In this document: piece by piece, positions 10,540-20,761 of the stretch
Layout: every line of letters begins with the position of its first letter
How positions within the stretch are numbered: the stretch's first letter is position 1
Assembly: GCA_946406115.1 (NCBI GenBank)
Contig: OX291552.1
Span: 10,612,836 to 10,676,835 of the forward strand
From: Apoda limacodes
Taxonomy: Eukaryota; Arthropoda; Insecta; Lepidoptera; Limacodidae
DNA: 64,000 nt
Reading direction: 5' to 3'
Position numbers and translations under genes: made by a program
Notes under the pieces: generated by a model
Database searches by the model: none
Told to the model about the DNA's origin: nothing
What the model saw: the letters and a program-made list of their open reading frames with translations, nothing else

Positions 10540-11701
10540 ATGCAGGCCAATATTAATATTCAAGAGAGAATGCGTATTATAGAACTACATAATATGGGTT
10601 ACAATATATCTCAAATTTGCAATGATTTTACCGTACACTGGTACACTGGTTTTACCGTAAGTATTTTATTTGATGTGAATGTTATAACATAATTTTTTAA
10701 TACCACACTTTTTTATAAGTAAATTTCTATTAAAAAATTAAAATATAATTTCAGTAGTTTGAAAAATGTTTATTTTAATCTGGCTATTTGGTTTTTAGTG
10801 GATTACCGCAAAAGCGTTGGGTCTCGCGCAACCAAGAGGACGGGAGTTTATCAACTCGACCTCGAAGTGGACGCCCGCGGCACATTGATGCGACTCAAAG
10901 AAGATTCATGGTGGAACAATACGAGAACAATGGTTTCATACCGACTGCTGTGTTTGGACACATGTTTCATACATCTTCACACACAGTTCGTCAAACTCTG
11001 CATATTGAAGGATTGCATCATAGAAAGCCAGCTAAAAAACCATTTTTAACTAATACCCATAAACAAAATAGATTGTTGTTTGCAAGGGAGTATTTAGATT
11101 TTGACTGGGAGCACACATTGTTCACTGATAAGAAGTCGTTCGTATCATTTGAAAATGGGAGGCTTGATTTGTGGCGCAGAAATGGAACCCGTTATGCAGA
11201 ACACAATGTTGTCCCAAATATGGAATCTGGACGGATATCACTAAATATGTGGGGGTGGATGACTGCGGCTGGTCCAGGTGATTTAATCTCGATAGCAGGG
11301 CGCGCTAGAGCTTCACATTATGTGGAAGTGTTAGACGAAATCATGTTGCCAACAGCGCGGTGTGTTTATCCATTAGCTGATATGCCACAAATACAGTTTA
11401 TGCATAACTGTCCTGTGCATCGAGCGCATATAGTGCAGGATTGGTTTACTCAACACCCGGACATTAATGTTATTCCTTGGCCTGCAAAATCACCAGATTT
11501 AAATCTAATAGAAAACCTATGGGGTCTGATGGTGCAAAGATGGGACATACGAAATGAAAGAACTACAGGTAATTAGAGGCTCACTGTTTAGAAAATTGGA
11601 ATAATATTAGAGGAACAGATATCTGTTCTAATATAGTCGGATCTATGCGGCGGCGCTTGCTTGCTGTGATTGAAAATAACGGAGGTTATATTAAATACTA
11701 A
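10540..11701 (+). pseudogene. Broken Tc1-like transposase
   Basis: Cut-and-paste transposase of the Tc1/mariner superfamily, now inactive. The first part, from ATG 10,540, reads QERMRIIELHNMGYNISQIC, the N-terminal helix-turn-helix that binds the transposon end. About 140 bp of unrelated, stop-containing sequence (roughly 10,657-10,795) then interrupts it. From about 10,800 the frame continues with RPRSGRPRHID (the GRPR AT-hook linker and second DNA-binding domain), FTDKKSF with the first catalytic Asp, and PDLNLIENLW with the catalytic Glu. The second catalytic Asp is missing: the box reads FMHNCPVHRA where the family has an Asp just before Asn. A one-base loss near 11,570 gives an early stop. 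The following frame still reads EAHCLENWNNIRG and ends at 11,701. GTAAGT at 10,657 looks like a splice donor, but joining to either AG downstream (10,754 or 10,798) does not restore the frame. No clear terminal inverted repeats were found. Confidence 0.9.
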
Positions 11702-11702
11702 A

Positions 11703-12106
11703 AAAAATCGGCCAAGTGCGAGTCAGACTCGCGCACGAACCCCCCACGGAACCCCCGTACCATTATCTATAAAAACGGCAAAAAAATCACGTTTGTTGTA
11801 TCAAAGCCCCCCTTAAATTTTTGTTTTATTTTAATTTAATTATTTATTTTTAAAGTAACTATATAACTAAATATTTTGTAAATATTTTAGACGTCTATCT
11901 GTTACCATTATCAATATCGAGCAAAAAAATCACGTTTTTTGTATGGGAACCCCTCAAATATTTATTTTTTAGTGTTTGTTGTTATAGCGGCAACAGAAAT
12001 ATATCTTCTGTGACAATTTCAACTGTCTGTCACGGTTCATGAGATACAGCCGGAGCCTGAGTAATAGGGTTCCGCTAATTACCCTTTGGGTACGGAACCC
12101 TAAAAA
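11703..12106 (+). repeat. Family I repeat (CCATTATCTATAAAAACGGC), copy 1
   Basis: It begins TCGGCCAAGTGCGAGTC, continues through TACCATTATCTATAAAAACG and GCGGCAACAGAAATAT, and ends TACGGAACCCTAAAAA. The front (CACGGAACCCCCGTACC here) and the back (GGGTACGGAACCC) carry the same short block in opposite sense, so the ends act as an inverted repeat. It begins one base after the stop codon of the Tc1-like relic. Other copies are 35,828-36,233 and 50,570-51,082. Confidence 0.8.
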
Positions 12107-12483
12107 TAAAGTACTATTTTTCTTACAGATATAATTTTACATTTCAATATATTTAAGACATAACATATTTTTTTTACTTTGTTGTTTTTCAATTAAATGA
12201 ATGGTGACTTGTATTTTTTTTTTATTCTTAAGGTTAAGTTTCAATTTTCTTTTCATTATGAAAACGAATACTAAGCTATAACAAATATATGTATAGAAAA
12301 AAAGACATTTATCAAAAACATTATTTATGATTTATAAAATTTTAATAAAAACCATTTTTATTTGATTGCATGTGTTTTAATTCGTGCAAACAAAACAAAA
12401 AGTTCTCATACCAACTGGTCCTTTTCAGAGAGAACTAGATGTCAAAACATACAAAAAAAGTTATTCCTAACAAAAATACTCAA
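12107..12483. other. AT-rich spacer, no gene seen
   Basis: Long A and T runs with no coding potential or recognised repeat. It may be the 3' flank of the Tc1-like relic. Confidence 0.4.
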
Positions 12484-12556
12484 TACGGAATTAGCGTGAT
12501 TTGAACCATGGATTAAGTCGCAGCGCCTACCTACACTACCACTACACCGCCCGGTC
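12484..12556 (-). repeat. tRNA-like module, opposite strand
   Basis: On the minus strand it reads GGCGGTGTAGTGGTAG (A-box-like), then CGCTGCGACTTAATCC, then ATGGTTCAAATCACG (B-box-like). Spacing fits a tRNA-derived promoter, but full cloverleaf pairing is not evident. It mirrors the module at 10,155-10,240. Confidence 0.6.
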
Positions 12557-13017
12557 GCATATCATTAAATGCGAAATAAACAATACGTATGTAGAACAAC
12601 ACTGCAGTTTAAAGAAACCAAAAGATAGAAGAACGGTTTAAAGAAAACTAAACCTAATTTTGTCGATTTAAGGTTAATATTATTGACAGTTCTGATAATA
12701 TTAATATGTGTGCGAGATTCTCAGAATGGCTTCACGCAATTTTAACCTTTACACTATACATGCACTTTAGCAAATGACTGTACATTTTTATTTAAAAAAC
12801 GAATTATATTGACTACTGTATTGACAATAATAAAGATAGTTTAGGTAATTTTACGGCCAATTCACTGCATTCAAATGTCGTTTTTTTTTTTTTAGTTTTT
12901 TTTAATTAATTTAATGGCTCATTCTTTTTACGGCCAGTCCGATATTTAGATCAAAATTGATGAGTTATCTCTTCAGGTATAAATGTTTGGGTTTAAAAAA
13001 AGTTCGTTCTAATTTCA

Positions 13018-13625
13018 ACCCCCGTCGCAAAAAAGGGGTTATTAGTTTGACGGCTTTGTGAGGGTGTGTCTGTCTGTGGCACCGTAGCTCTTAAACGGGT
13101 GGACCAATTTGGATGCAGTTTATTTCATTGATTTGAAAGCAAGTTTACTAGCGGTGGTTTTTAGACATGTTTTATTACAATTGGTTCAGCTGTGTTATCA
13201 GCTCTTTTGTTAAGTGCGGTAGGGATCTCGGACGCATTATTATGCTCTTAAACAGGTGAACCAATTTGGATACGATTTTTTTTAAATGCCCGTTGCAAAG
13301 AGGATTGTTATAAGTTTGACGTGTGTGTCTGTCTGTGGCCTCGTAGCTCCCAAAAGTATGGTCCAATTTTGAAGTTTTTTTTGTTTGATAGCTGATGTCC
13401 AGGAGTTTGGAGCCCATCAGCTCATTTCCTACTTGACAAAAGGTTCTTACCTACTTTTACTTGTCTAATTTATAAAAATTTCGGTGTACTGTTACTTCAG
13501 TGGTATTTCCAAGACATGGCAACCTTGAGCTGATGATGCAGCATCAAATTGTCTTCGCGATACCCAACTCCTCAGCAACTTACAGCACATATCAGCCTGC
13601 GACGTGCATTGTTGTATTAAGAATA
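13018..13625 (+). repeat. Dispersed repeat, TCTGTGGCACCGTAGC family, tandemly duplicated
   Basis: GTGTGTCTGTCTGTGGCACC, GTAGCTCTTAAACGG and GACCAATTTGG occur at 13,055-13,115. They occur again as GTGTGTCTGTCTGTGGCC, GTAGCTCCCAAAAG and GGTCCAATTTTG at 13,320-13,375. The downstream part (GTTACTTCAGTGGTATTTCC, ATACCCAACTCCTCAGC) matches 18,900-19,020. Other copies are at 18,650-19,105 (+) and 51,525-51,745 (-). It is noncoding. Confidence 0.7.
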
Positions 13626-13902
13626 TCCCTGTTTAATATGTATTTAAGAAATTGTAGTTCAACTAATCTAGTAGAAAGGGCGGATTTTGACAAACAAAAT
13701 CTTCTATTGCAATTTTGTCATTCGTCCTGAAAAGTATTTGCGTGAAAACGTGGCAAAGGAGCATTGTTCGTAGCGTCAACTAATAAATGTCTGTCTACTA
13801 ATAAGTCTGAAATAAAATTAAATATAAAATTAAAAAAAAACCGACACAGAATACTTCTTAAAACTAAACAAATAATATGCGTTTGTTGGCCCCCTAACTT
13901 TA

Positions 13903-14082
13903 TTATAAATTACCCAGTAGTTTTATCCAAGAGCCGTCGCGTCGGGGGACCGCTAAATAATAAAATTAAATGAAGCTTCGTAATGATAAAATTTTAATGT
14001 ATATATTCAAAAATAATAAAAATACTTCTTTAGCAGTCCCCCATTGCGACAAGTCTTGGATCAAAATACTGGGTACTTATAA
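13903..14082. repeat. Inverted repeat, 55-bp arms
   Basis: The left arm 13,903-13,957 and right arm 14,029-14,082 are reverse complements at most positions. Landmarks are TACCCAGTA, TCCAAGA and GGGGGACCGCTAAA on the left, against TTTAGCAGTCCCCC, TCTTGGA and TACTGGGTA on the right. The 71-bp centre is AT-rich. It looks like a small foldback element. Confidence 0.75.
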
Positions 14083-14138
14083 CAAGGTTAAAGTGCCAAG
14101 AAACTCATATTATTTTTTATGTAAAAAAGCCTAATATA

Positions 14139-14437
14139 TTAGGTCCTTACATATTAAATTGAAGTTTTCTTAATATGGAAAAAGCAAAACTTATTTCTTT
14201 TTACATTTTTTTATTTAATCAATCAAAATAGGTACCGTTGCGATCTATGCACTTTTGCCATTTTATAGGGAGTTCATTGATTCCTTTGCTGAAAAAATTG
14301 ACGGAGCGAGAATCAACAAAACTTTGAAGGTGTTTTGGACTGCCTCATCTGAATTGAATTTTTTTCCAATAAAGAAATTATCCACAGTCCAATGTGGCCA
14401 GTTCTATAAAACATCGATTTCATATGTAAGGACCTAA
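14139..14437 (-). mobile_element. Internally deleted mariner element with TA target duplication
   Basis: The ends are TTAGGTCCTTACATAT and ATATGTAAGGACCTAA, flanked by TA on both sides (14,137-14,138 and 14,438-14,439), the target-site duplication of mariner elements. The 299-bp body keeps only the 3' coding end of a transposase on the minus strand. One frame reads WIGKKFNSDEAV-like sequence; after a frameshift another reads GINELPIKWQKCIDRNG then TYFD and a stop, the typical mariner C-terminus. A full-length mariner is about 1.3 kb, so roughly 1 kb including the catalytic triad is lost. It could only move if supplied with transposase from another copy. Confidence 0.88.
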
Positions 14438-14469
14438 TATAAATGACGCCATTTTACAAGCTTATATTA

Positions 14470-14740
14470 AATTTCTGTGTCTGTCCTGTGTCTGTAAATC
14501 AAATCTTGTACGCTGCATTTGACCTTCTTCCAGAATTCGATTAAGTTGAAATTTCGGTTACACACGTAAATCGGATGACAATGCAATATAATGATAGAAT
14601 AGAGCTGGTCTGATGATAGAGCCGGAAGGTGGCCATAGTACCTTTGTAACCAAATGACGCTACCCCATCGAGTTGCTGGCTTTTTTGATTTGTCTTGACA
14701 AGTACTCTGGTCTTAAACGATCACCTAGTCTGATAAAAGC
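14470..14740 (+). repeat. Dispersed repeat, GGAAGGTGGCCATAG family, copy 1
   Basis: TTACACACGTAAATCGGATG, ACAATGCAATATAATGAT, AGAGCTGGTCTGATGAT, CCGGAAGGTGGCCATAG and AAGTACTCTGGTCTTAAACG occur in the same order at 25,147-25,400. Shorter pieces occur at 3,425-3,632. Confidence 0.8.
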
Positions 14741-15079
14741 TTTTTCTTTTTTCATCGTATAAAGATTTCATATCTTAATAAAAATAATTATCAAATTAAT
14801 GTATTTCCGCTTCCACACAACCTTTACTTAGTTCGACAACCTTTAATTTTCACGCTTCATCCATCTTCAGATTACGAAAAATATTGTCTAGGTTGAATAT
14901 TAAGGTCACAGAAGATCACAGAGAATACTGATAAAAAAGTTTACCTTCGAATAACTTAACAAGGCAGACATTTGAGGTCCAGATAAATAAAGACACAAAA
15001 AGGAGAATTAAAATTTACTCGTATTAACTTATATATTCTGTGCCTCTAGGTATTGAACCGTTGCGACATGAAGGAATAT

Positions 15080-15295
15080 TCCTCCCGCGGTTTTTCATGG
15101 GTGGAAAAAAACCGGCGCAACTTTTGCATTTTCCGGGATAAAAATTCTGTGTGACTGTGTTCAGACTATAAATCTATCACGGTTTTAAATTTCATCCAGA
15201 TCCGTTCAGCCGTTCTGGCGTGATTCGAGTTACAAACGTCCATCTATCTCAATTCTAAACTTTCGCATTATTAATTTTAGTAAGACGTTTAGTAC
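15080..15295 (-). mobile_element. Degenerate Helitron-type copy
   Basis: On the minus strand it starts TACTAAAATTAATAATGCG, a variant of TACTAATATTATAAATG, and ends with AAAAACCGCGGGAGG, close to the GAAACCGCGGGC seen near the 3' ends of better copies. It is diverged and its ends are imprecise. Confidence 0.45.
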
Positions 15296-15605
15296 TAGAA
15301 CTTACTTACTCTTCCTGTAAAATGCATCTCGCATTACAATGTCAGTGTCGCCTTCCCCTTAATTAAGTTAGTATGCTTGATCAATTAGAATTTCGTACTA
15401 AATCTTTATCTCAATGCCGTAACCCGTGTCCAATCTGAACTTACGTTTTACAGTTCGCTTAAAAACTGGATAAGGGTATTGGGTACCTGTCCCTGATATA
15501 TAATTTTACCACTTACCTATTACTTTAAAGTTAGTAATTCACGACTTAGCTATGATGTTGGTGTGTAACCTTGAAGATATGAATATATAATAAATATAAA
15601 TACAA

Positions 15606-16322
15606 TAGCTGACCCGGCGAACCTTGTTTCTTTTTTAAAAATAACTAACGCACCATCCTATTGTTTAAGGGTTGTAATCATTTCAGAAATTTCCCCGGTG
15701 CGGCATGTGCATAACAACTTACCAAAATTACATTACAATCGGTTTACCCTGACTACGCGAGTCCGACTCGCACTTGACCTTTTTTAAGCTATTGCATATC
15801 TTTTATCGCGGGCTCTGAGTATCGCGGGCTGTGAGCGTGGCAACCAAATCAAGAAATTCCGTAACGAAAAACCGTAACGAAAAAAAACCTAACAATCGTC
15901 TAACGTCGAGTCTAATCGTCTAACTGTTCGTTAGTCTGGATCAACTAAAAATATAATACTACGAAGTCTGGATAAAACTCAAGTACGGCTGGGCCGATTT
16001 TGTTGCGTTTTTTATTGTTAAGGCAAGGTTTAAAAGGTTAGAAAAAGGGTCAAGTGCGAGTCGGACTCTTGGTCACGACATCACGCGTGAACGGCTAGAC
16101 AGATTTTGCTAATTATTTTTCTATTGTGTTTGTAAGTGTTAGGGCAAGGTTTTTATGAAAGAAAAAAACGGTCAAGTGCGAGTCGGACTCGCGCACTAAG
16201 GGTAAACCGATTTTAATGAAATTTTGATAAGTTGTTATTCACACGCCGGGGAAGGTATCTGAATTAGTACAATCTCTTCACAATGGGCGGCGAGAAACAA
16301 CGTTCGCGGGGTCAGCGACTAG
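15606..16322. mobile_element. Inverted pair of GGGTCAGCTAG-type Helitron elements
   Basis: The left part (15,606-15,782) on the minus strand and the right part (16,168-16,322) on the plus strand are the same element. Both carry AAGTGCGAGTCGGACTCGCG, GGTAAACCG and AACAACGTTCGCGGGGTCAG-like termini. A third box, GGTCAAGTGCGAGTCGGACTC, lies at 16,049-16,068 in an additional partial copy. As RNA or single-stranded DNA the outer parts could pair over about 150 bases. Confidence 0.75.
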
Positions 16323-16555
16323 TTGAACCTTAACGTGTATATAACCTGTGACTAAACGAGCCACGCAGAGAGCAGTTTCTTGGAAACTTGAGCAAAAATA
16401 GCAGTATCAACAATGTAAATAGAACTTTTATTTTCGACTTATTTACAAACAGTGTTGCTTAGATACGCATATCTACAGTTTCAAAACCATAGACCTAAGA
16501 GATGACATAGAAGTAAAAGGCACATAATTAGTGCCATGGCTAATAAATTGTTTCT

Positions 16556-16872
16556 TTTGACGTTGCATATCCAATTCCACGTGTTGAGGACATTTTTCAA
16601 AGTTTGCAGGGGGTTAAATACTTTTGCGAGTTAGACTTAAATTCAGGATATTTTTAACTTGAATTAGATGAAAGCGATAAACACAAAACCGCGTTCATAT
16701 GTTCAGGAGGTAGCAATTCTAATGTTTGGGAATTCAATGTATTACCGTTCGGCATGAAGTCGAGCGAATTTTTCTTTCAAAAGACATGAATACGGTATTG
16801 AAGCAATTGTTAGGTAAGGGTGTATTAGTTTACGTGGACAATATTATTATCTACCACGAAAATCTTGTAGGT
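16556..16872 (+). pseudogene. Ty3/gypsy reverse transcriptase fossil
   Basis: In frame from 16,556 the sequence reads FDVAYPIPRVEDIF, SLQGVKYFCELDLNSGYF, a stop in place of the usual Gln/His, then LELDESDKHKTAF and WEFNVLPFGMKSS. This is the core of an LTR-retrotransposon reverse transcriptase, with the first catalytic Asp in the LDL box. After QKT a stop in this frame coincides with a shift by one base, and the new frame reads MNTVLKQLLGKGVLVYVDNIIIYHENL. The catalytic Y-V-D-D box has become YVDN. So there is one in-frame stop, one frameshift and a lost catalytic Asp. No LTRs, protease or integrase were found nearby. Confidence 0.9.
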
Positions 16873-16894
16873 TTGTCACAATTATAAAATAAAA

Positions 16895-17040
16895 CGCTTC
16901 AGTGCAATAGCTTTACCGCGGCAGGCCCCGGGTGCCACTGATTTTCTCTACGATCAGCGGTTTAGGCTGTGCGTTGATCCGTCAGTCAGTCATTCAGGAC
17001 AAAGCATTTTGTATGTATAGAAGATAGATATAATAAAGAT
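16895..17040. repeat. Probable dispersed repeat with GTCAGTCAGTCATTCAG
   Basis: CTTTACCGCGGCAGGCCCCGG, CTACGATCAGCGGTTTAGGC and GCGTTGATCCGTCAGTCAG form a GC-richer block of the kind repeated in lepidopteran genomes. There is no second copy in this window, so the call rests on general resemblance. Confidence 0.35.
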
Positions 17041-17371
17041 AATGTAAGGCATCTACACATAAATACTATATTTTTTCGCAACTAACACTGTCGTTAAATT
17101 TAAAGCTTTTCTGTAATCTCTTAATATGTAATTATTTATTTGAGTTTTCTATCTAAATTTTAGTTTTAGAAACATAGGAAAAAAGAAGTTGGGGGAAGAG
17201 AGGGGTATTCTTATCTTCATTACTGTCAAAACTGAAATCAAGATAACAAGAATCCCTGAAACCGTTATTTACTATATTGCACAACCTTGCTATGTTACTA
17301 AATTACCAAAACAAATATGTATTGACCTTTCCGTTTACAATGCATTCCATTACAAAGATTATTAACGCTAA

Positions 17372-17530
17372 AAGTCGTTTTTCATTTCCTCTTTACCCTA
17401 TGCTGTAAGAGATAGGTCAGGTCAAACTGATTTAGCCAAGGTTACTATTGATTCAGTGGTTACTGACAAGACAGGCAGAGTGAAGACAAATAAAATAAGA
17501 ATAGTAAAACCGCAAAAAGAACTGATGTAA
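17372..17530 (+). other. Short open frame, possible fossil
   Basis: A 52-codon frame between stops reads PYAVRDRSGQTDLAKVTIDS, then VVTDKTGRVKTNKIRIVKPQ and KELM before two stops. The composition (Lys, Arg, Thr, Val, no Cys) is more protein-like than its surroundings and it lies 500 bp beyond the gypsy fossil. No family was recognised. It could be the end of a retroelement protein or chance. Confidence 0.2.
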
Positions 17531-18190
17531 TAATGAGTTTATTACTAGTCTGTAATAAAATATGTATTTCTTAATTCGAAGGAGTTTTTGATGCTAAATA
17601 AATCTTATTTTACGATCACATATCTGGTAATCTACGTCAAGTCAAGGACTCAATTGTTAAATATTGTTAGCTTTATGAATCTATACTAGAGAAGACGCTA
17701 AAGTCCAACGGAATTTGACAAAAAACCGGTGAAATATGAGTAGGCAAAAGAATTCCAATTTAACGCATCAGATTTGGTATGCGCTTTTGATTTGAGTTAA
17801 ACAGAATTTGATAGATGAAAATATACATCCTTACACAGAACATAAGACCGTGTTGAACTCTTTATGATACATAAAAATAGATTTTTGATTAAGCTCCAGA
17901 AAGGATGATTTAATAATAAATGCAAAAATCTCAAAAACTATATCCTTGAAGAAAAAAAATTCTACTAAAATGTAATAAAAAAATGGAACGTATTCTCAAA
18001 ATTTCATTCACATTTTTTTTTGATTTTTTTTTTCTAAAACAGAAAAACAAACAAGGAAACAAATAGTTATTCAACATTTAAGTCGTTAGTGAAAATGTGA
18101 AAATAATAATAAAATAGGAGCTCGTGGTTCCTTTACATTCGTCTATCGGAAACGATTGTAAAGTAAAGCAACGTTAGACGTAGTCAGCAC
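17531..18190. other. AT-rich stretch, no gene seen
   Basis: No supported coding region or repeat boundary. It ends at a possible splice donor, CAG|GTGAGT at 18,197-18,205. Confidence 0.4.
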
Positions 18191-18649
18191 CTGGATCAGG
18201 TGAGTGCAACATTTTTTTTTGTCTCTTCCAAGTTTCGGTATCGCCATAATTATGACAGTCGTTAAACCAAGTCAGTTACTTTTTAAGCAAAGTCTAAGTT
18301 TTCAAGGAGAAGCCTGTCCTCTGCAGAAGGGCGTATAACAGCTAAGGCAGAACGTAAAAAGATTGGCAACTCTATACATGGTGCCTGCACCAATATCTAC
18401 AATTGTTTTAAAATGACAAATGTAAGTACCTAATAAACTGAAAAACAACATGCTCTGTATTGATAAAAACAATTTTTGTTGATATAAGCACACAGGTTTT
18501 GGCAACTGTGCCAAATCTCTTGTCAATAAATTCTAAAGATGGCTGAGATAATTAATAATGACATAAAGACAGACAGGGACATTAGGACAAATGTATCAAG
18601 AAATCTTTCCAGTAAGTTTTGCTCTTACCGATGGAACCCTACTATCTTA

Positions 18650-19105
18650 TTTAACTTTTTAAATCCTCAACGTAAACAAAGAGGCATCAGAGTGGTGTTA
18701 CAAGTTTAGCGTGTGTGACTGTGTATTTGTCTGTGGCACCGTAGTGCCCATACGGATGAACCGATTTTGATTTAGTTTGTTTTGTTTGAAAGGTGACTCG
18801 ATCAATAGCGTTTCAGCTATGATTCAAGAAAATCTGTTCAGCCGTTTGAAGATCGACATGTATTTTCTAGTTGACGAAGGGATATGAGCAACTCCCATAG
18901 GTCAGATCGATTCGAAATTTGGTATCCTGTTACTTCAATGATATTGCAAGAACATAGTACCTACCCAGCATCACCTGGAATCTGCAGGATACCCAACTCC
19001 TCGCCAATTTACAGCAAAAGTGTCATGTTTGAGCTCTTTGAAATGGTCTCAACAAATATGTTATAGACAGACAGTGATCAGGGTCTGATGATGGAGCAGG
19101 AACGA
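18650..19105 (+). repeat. Dispersed repeat, TCTGTGGCACCGTAG family, copy 2
   Basis: It contains TTTGTCTGTGGCACCGTAG, GATGAACCGATTTTGAT, ATCTGTTCAGCCG, AGGATACCCAACTCCTC and CAGGGTCTGATGATGGAGC. The second half is present inverted at 51,525-51,745 and in part at 13,490-13,625. Confidence 0.7.
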
Positions 19106-20540
19106 GAAATGAGGATTAATTGAGTTTCTATACTACTTTAACACGTTTAATCAATATGAAATTAATCGATTAGAATTATTGTATACAATGTTTTACTGTT
19201 TGTGGTAAATTAGTGTATGAATGTGTAATGGAAATGAAATTAAGCGAATGAATAAACACGATTTTTTGGAGAAAAGTATCTTTTCAATCTTATGATCAAA
19301 CACTTTTTCTGTTTCTCTGCAGTAACGATGCTTGTTACGCACAGACACACGAGCTAAGTATTTCATCTAAGCCACAGAAACAACGCATTTTCACTACACT
19401 TACTTATTAACTTTCGCGAACAATGGCCTTAAATTGTATGCCGCATTTACGAAAATATACCTATATGAATTTAAAAGAGCTTCCAAAAAAGCATTTCTAA
19501 AGCGTTACGCAGAATACAAGCTAGACTATTTTTATTCAAGCTAAAAATGAATTGTTTTCTTGTTTCATTAAGCACCCTCAAGCAAAATAACGAAAAATAT
19601 TTTTGGACATTGCACACAGCGCTACGGAACCGACAATCAAGCCGAAAAATAATTTTCAGTTGAACATGTTTTGCACAAGAAGATATTTTTAGACCCTGTA
19701 ACATTTAAGTAGTACGCCGGTAAATCCAGTTTCGTTGTGGTTTTAACCTAAGTAATTATGCTAACAAAACAAGGGTTTATGACCCAAGTTCACAGAAAGT
19801 ACATCTACCTACGCAATGTGGTTTACAAGAAAAAGTCTGTGTCAGACTTTCCTACAAAGGGACACTGATTATTATGTCATCTTTATAAATATTATACAGA
19901 GAAAAGGATTTTGTAAGTTTGTTAATATGTGAAGGGAAATCTCAGAAACCACTGCACCTTATAGGTTTTTGAATAAGCTCTCCGGCAGTTACTACCGCAC
20001 AACCTGCGTCTTTTATTTGTCTTATTACTTAATAGACTTTTAAACAGCACTTTTGAATCGTCAGTTTAATTATTGATTTTATAAACTTTACCACCGGTTC
20101 GGAACGATTTACTACAGAGAAGAACCGACAAGAAACTTACCAGTTAATGTTTTATAATCATATTATATCTTAACTTCATATAAGAATACAAAATAGCCTT
20201 ACTCTAGGTAATAACATAGTATACAATGTTTCAATTTAAAAATATTACAAACGCACCAATACCAACACAAATTAATTAAGTTCTAATTCTTCCCAGAATT
20301 TTAATCAATTAATGTATTTATCAACTTTGTAATAGCTTTTTTCATTAAACTATCTTTAACATATATTTTAAATTATACATGTAAAAATATATACTTTGTA
20401 TTGCCAAAGAGCTATTTATGTACCTTCTGAAGACGACATTATGGAACTACCAATTTATCCATATAGTTACTTTAAAGAATTAGAGATAAAGAAGAAGCAC
20501 ATCCGTATGTAAATAAGACAAAGCTGACAAAGCTTCCACC
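19106..20540. other. AT-rich upstream stretch, no gene seen
   Basis: No supported coding region. A short piece at 19,598-19,630 (TATTTTTGGACATTGCACAC, AGCGC) matches the start of the SINE at 22,755, so an SINE fragment is likely there. The last 400 bp lie upstream of the candidate promoter at 20,606. Confidence 0.45.
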
Positions 20541-20554
20541 GATAGAGATGGTCG

Positions 20555-20640
20555 CTGCGCCGGCGCAGGCTGTATACTGGCTATACTTGCGTCTCTCGGA
20601 CGCAGTATATAAACTCCAGTGTCAACCGCCCGGCATCAAT
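20555..20640 (+). promoter_or_regulatory. Candidate TATA promoter with upstream palindrome
   Basis: A TATATAAA box at 20,606-20,613 lies 32 bp upstream of an arthropod-like initiator, ATCAATT, with the predicted start at A20,638. A perfect 14-base palindrome CTGCGCCGGCGCAG (20,555-20,568) lies about 40 bp further upstream and resembles NRF-1-type GC palindromes. The block is clearly more GC-rich than the flanks. Together with the downstream donor, this looks like the promoter of a spliced transcript. Confidence 0.6.
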
Positions 20641-20761
20641 TGATCCAAGTTCGTCACAGCGAACGCACAGAATAAAAAATTTTATTGTGCATTTTTATTA
20701 GTTGTGTTTGTGGTGGGGCATTATTTTTAAATTTCTCTCATCAACAGGAACGCAACGTCAG
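20638..20761 (+). other. Candidate noncoding first exon
   Basis: A stretch of about 124 nt with no ATG runs from the predicted start to a strong splice donor, CAG|GTGAGTAA (GT at 20,762). A leader exon of this type is what the secreted-protein gene at 45,710 needs, because its ATG lies one base after a splice acceptor. Both are on the plus strand, and no better donor with promoter signals was seen between them. The link spans almost 25 kb and is inferred; another transcript could own this exon. Confidence 0.45.

Noticed and set aside
10657..10798. A spliceosomal intron within the Tc1-like transposase (GTAAGT donor)
   Set aside because: Joining the donor to AG at 10,754 starts with a stop, and joining to AG at 10,798 lands in the wrong frame. 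An insertion or scar explains it better.
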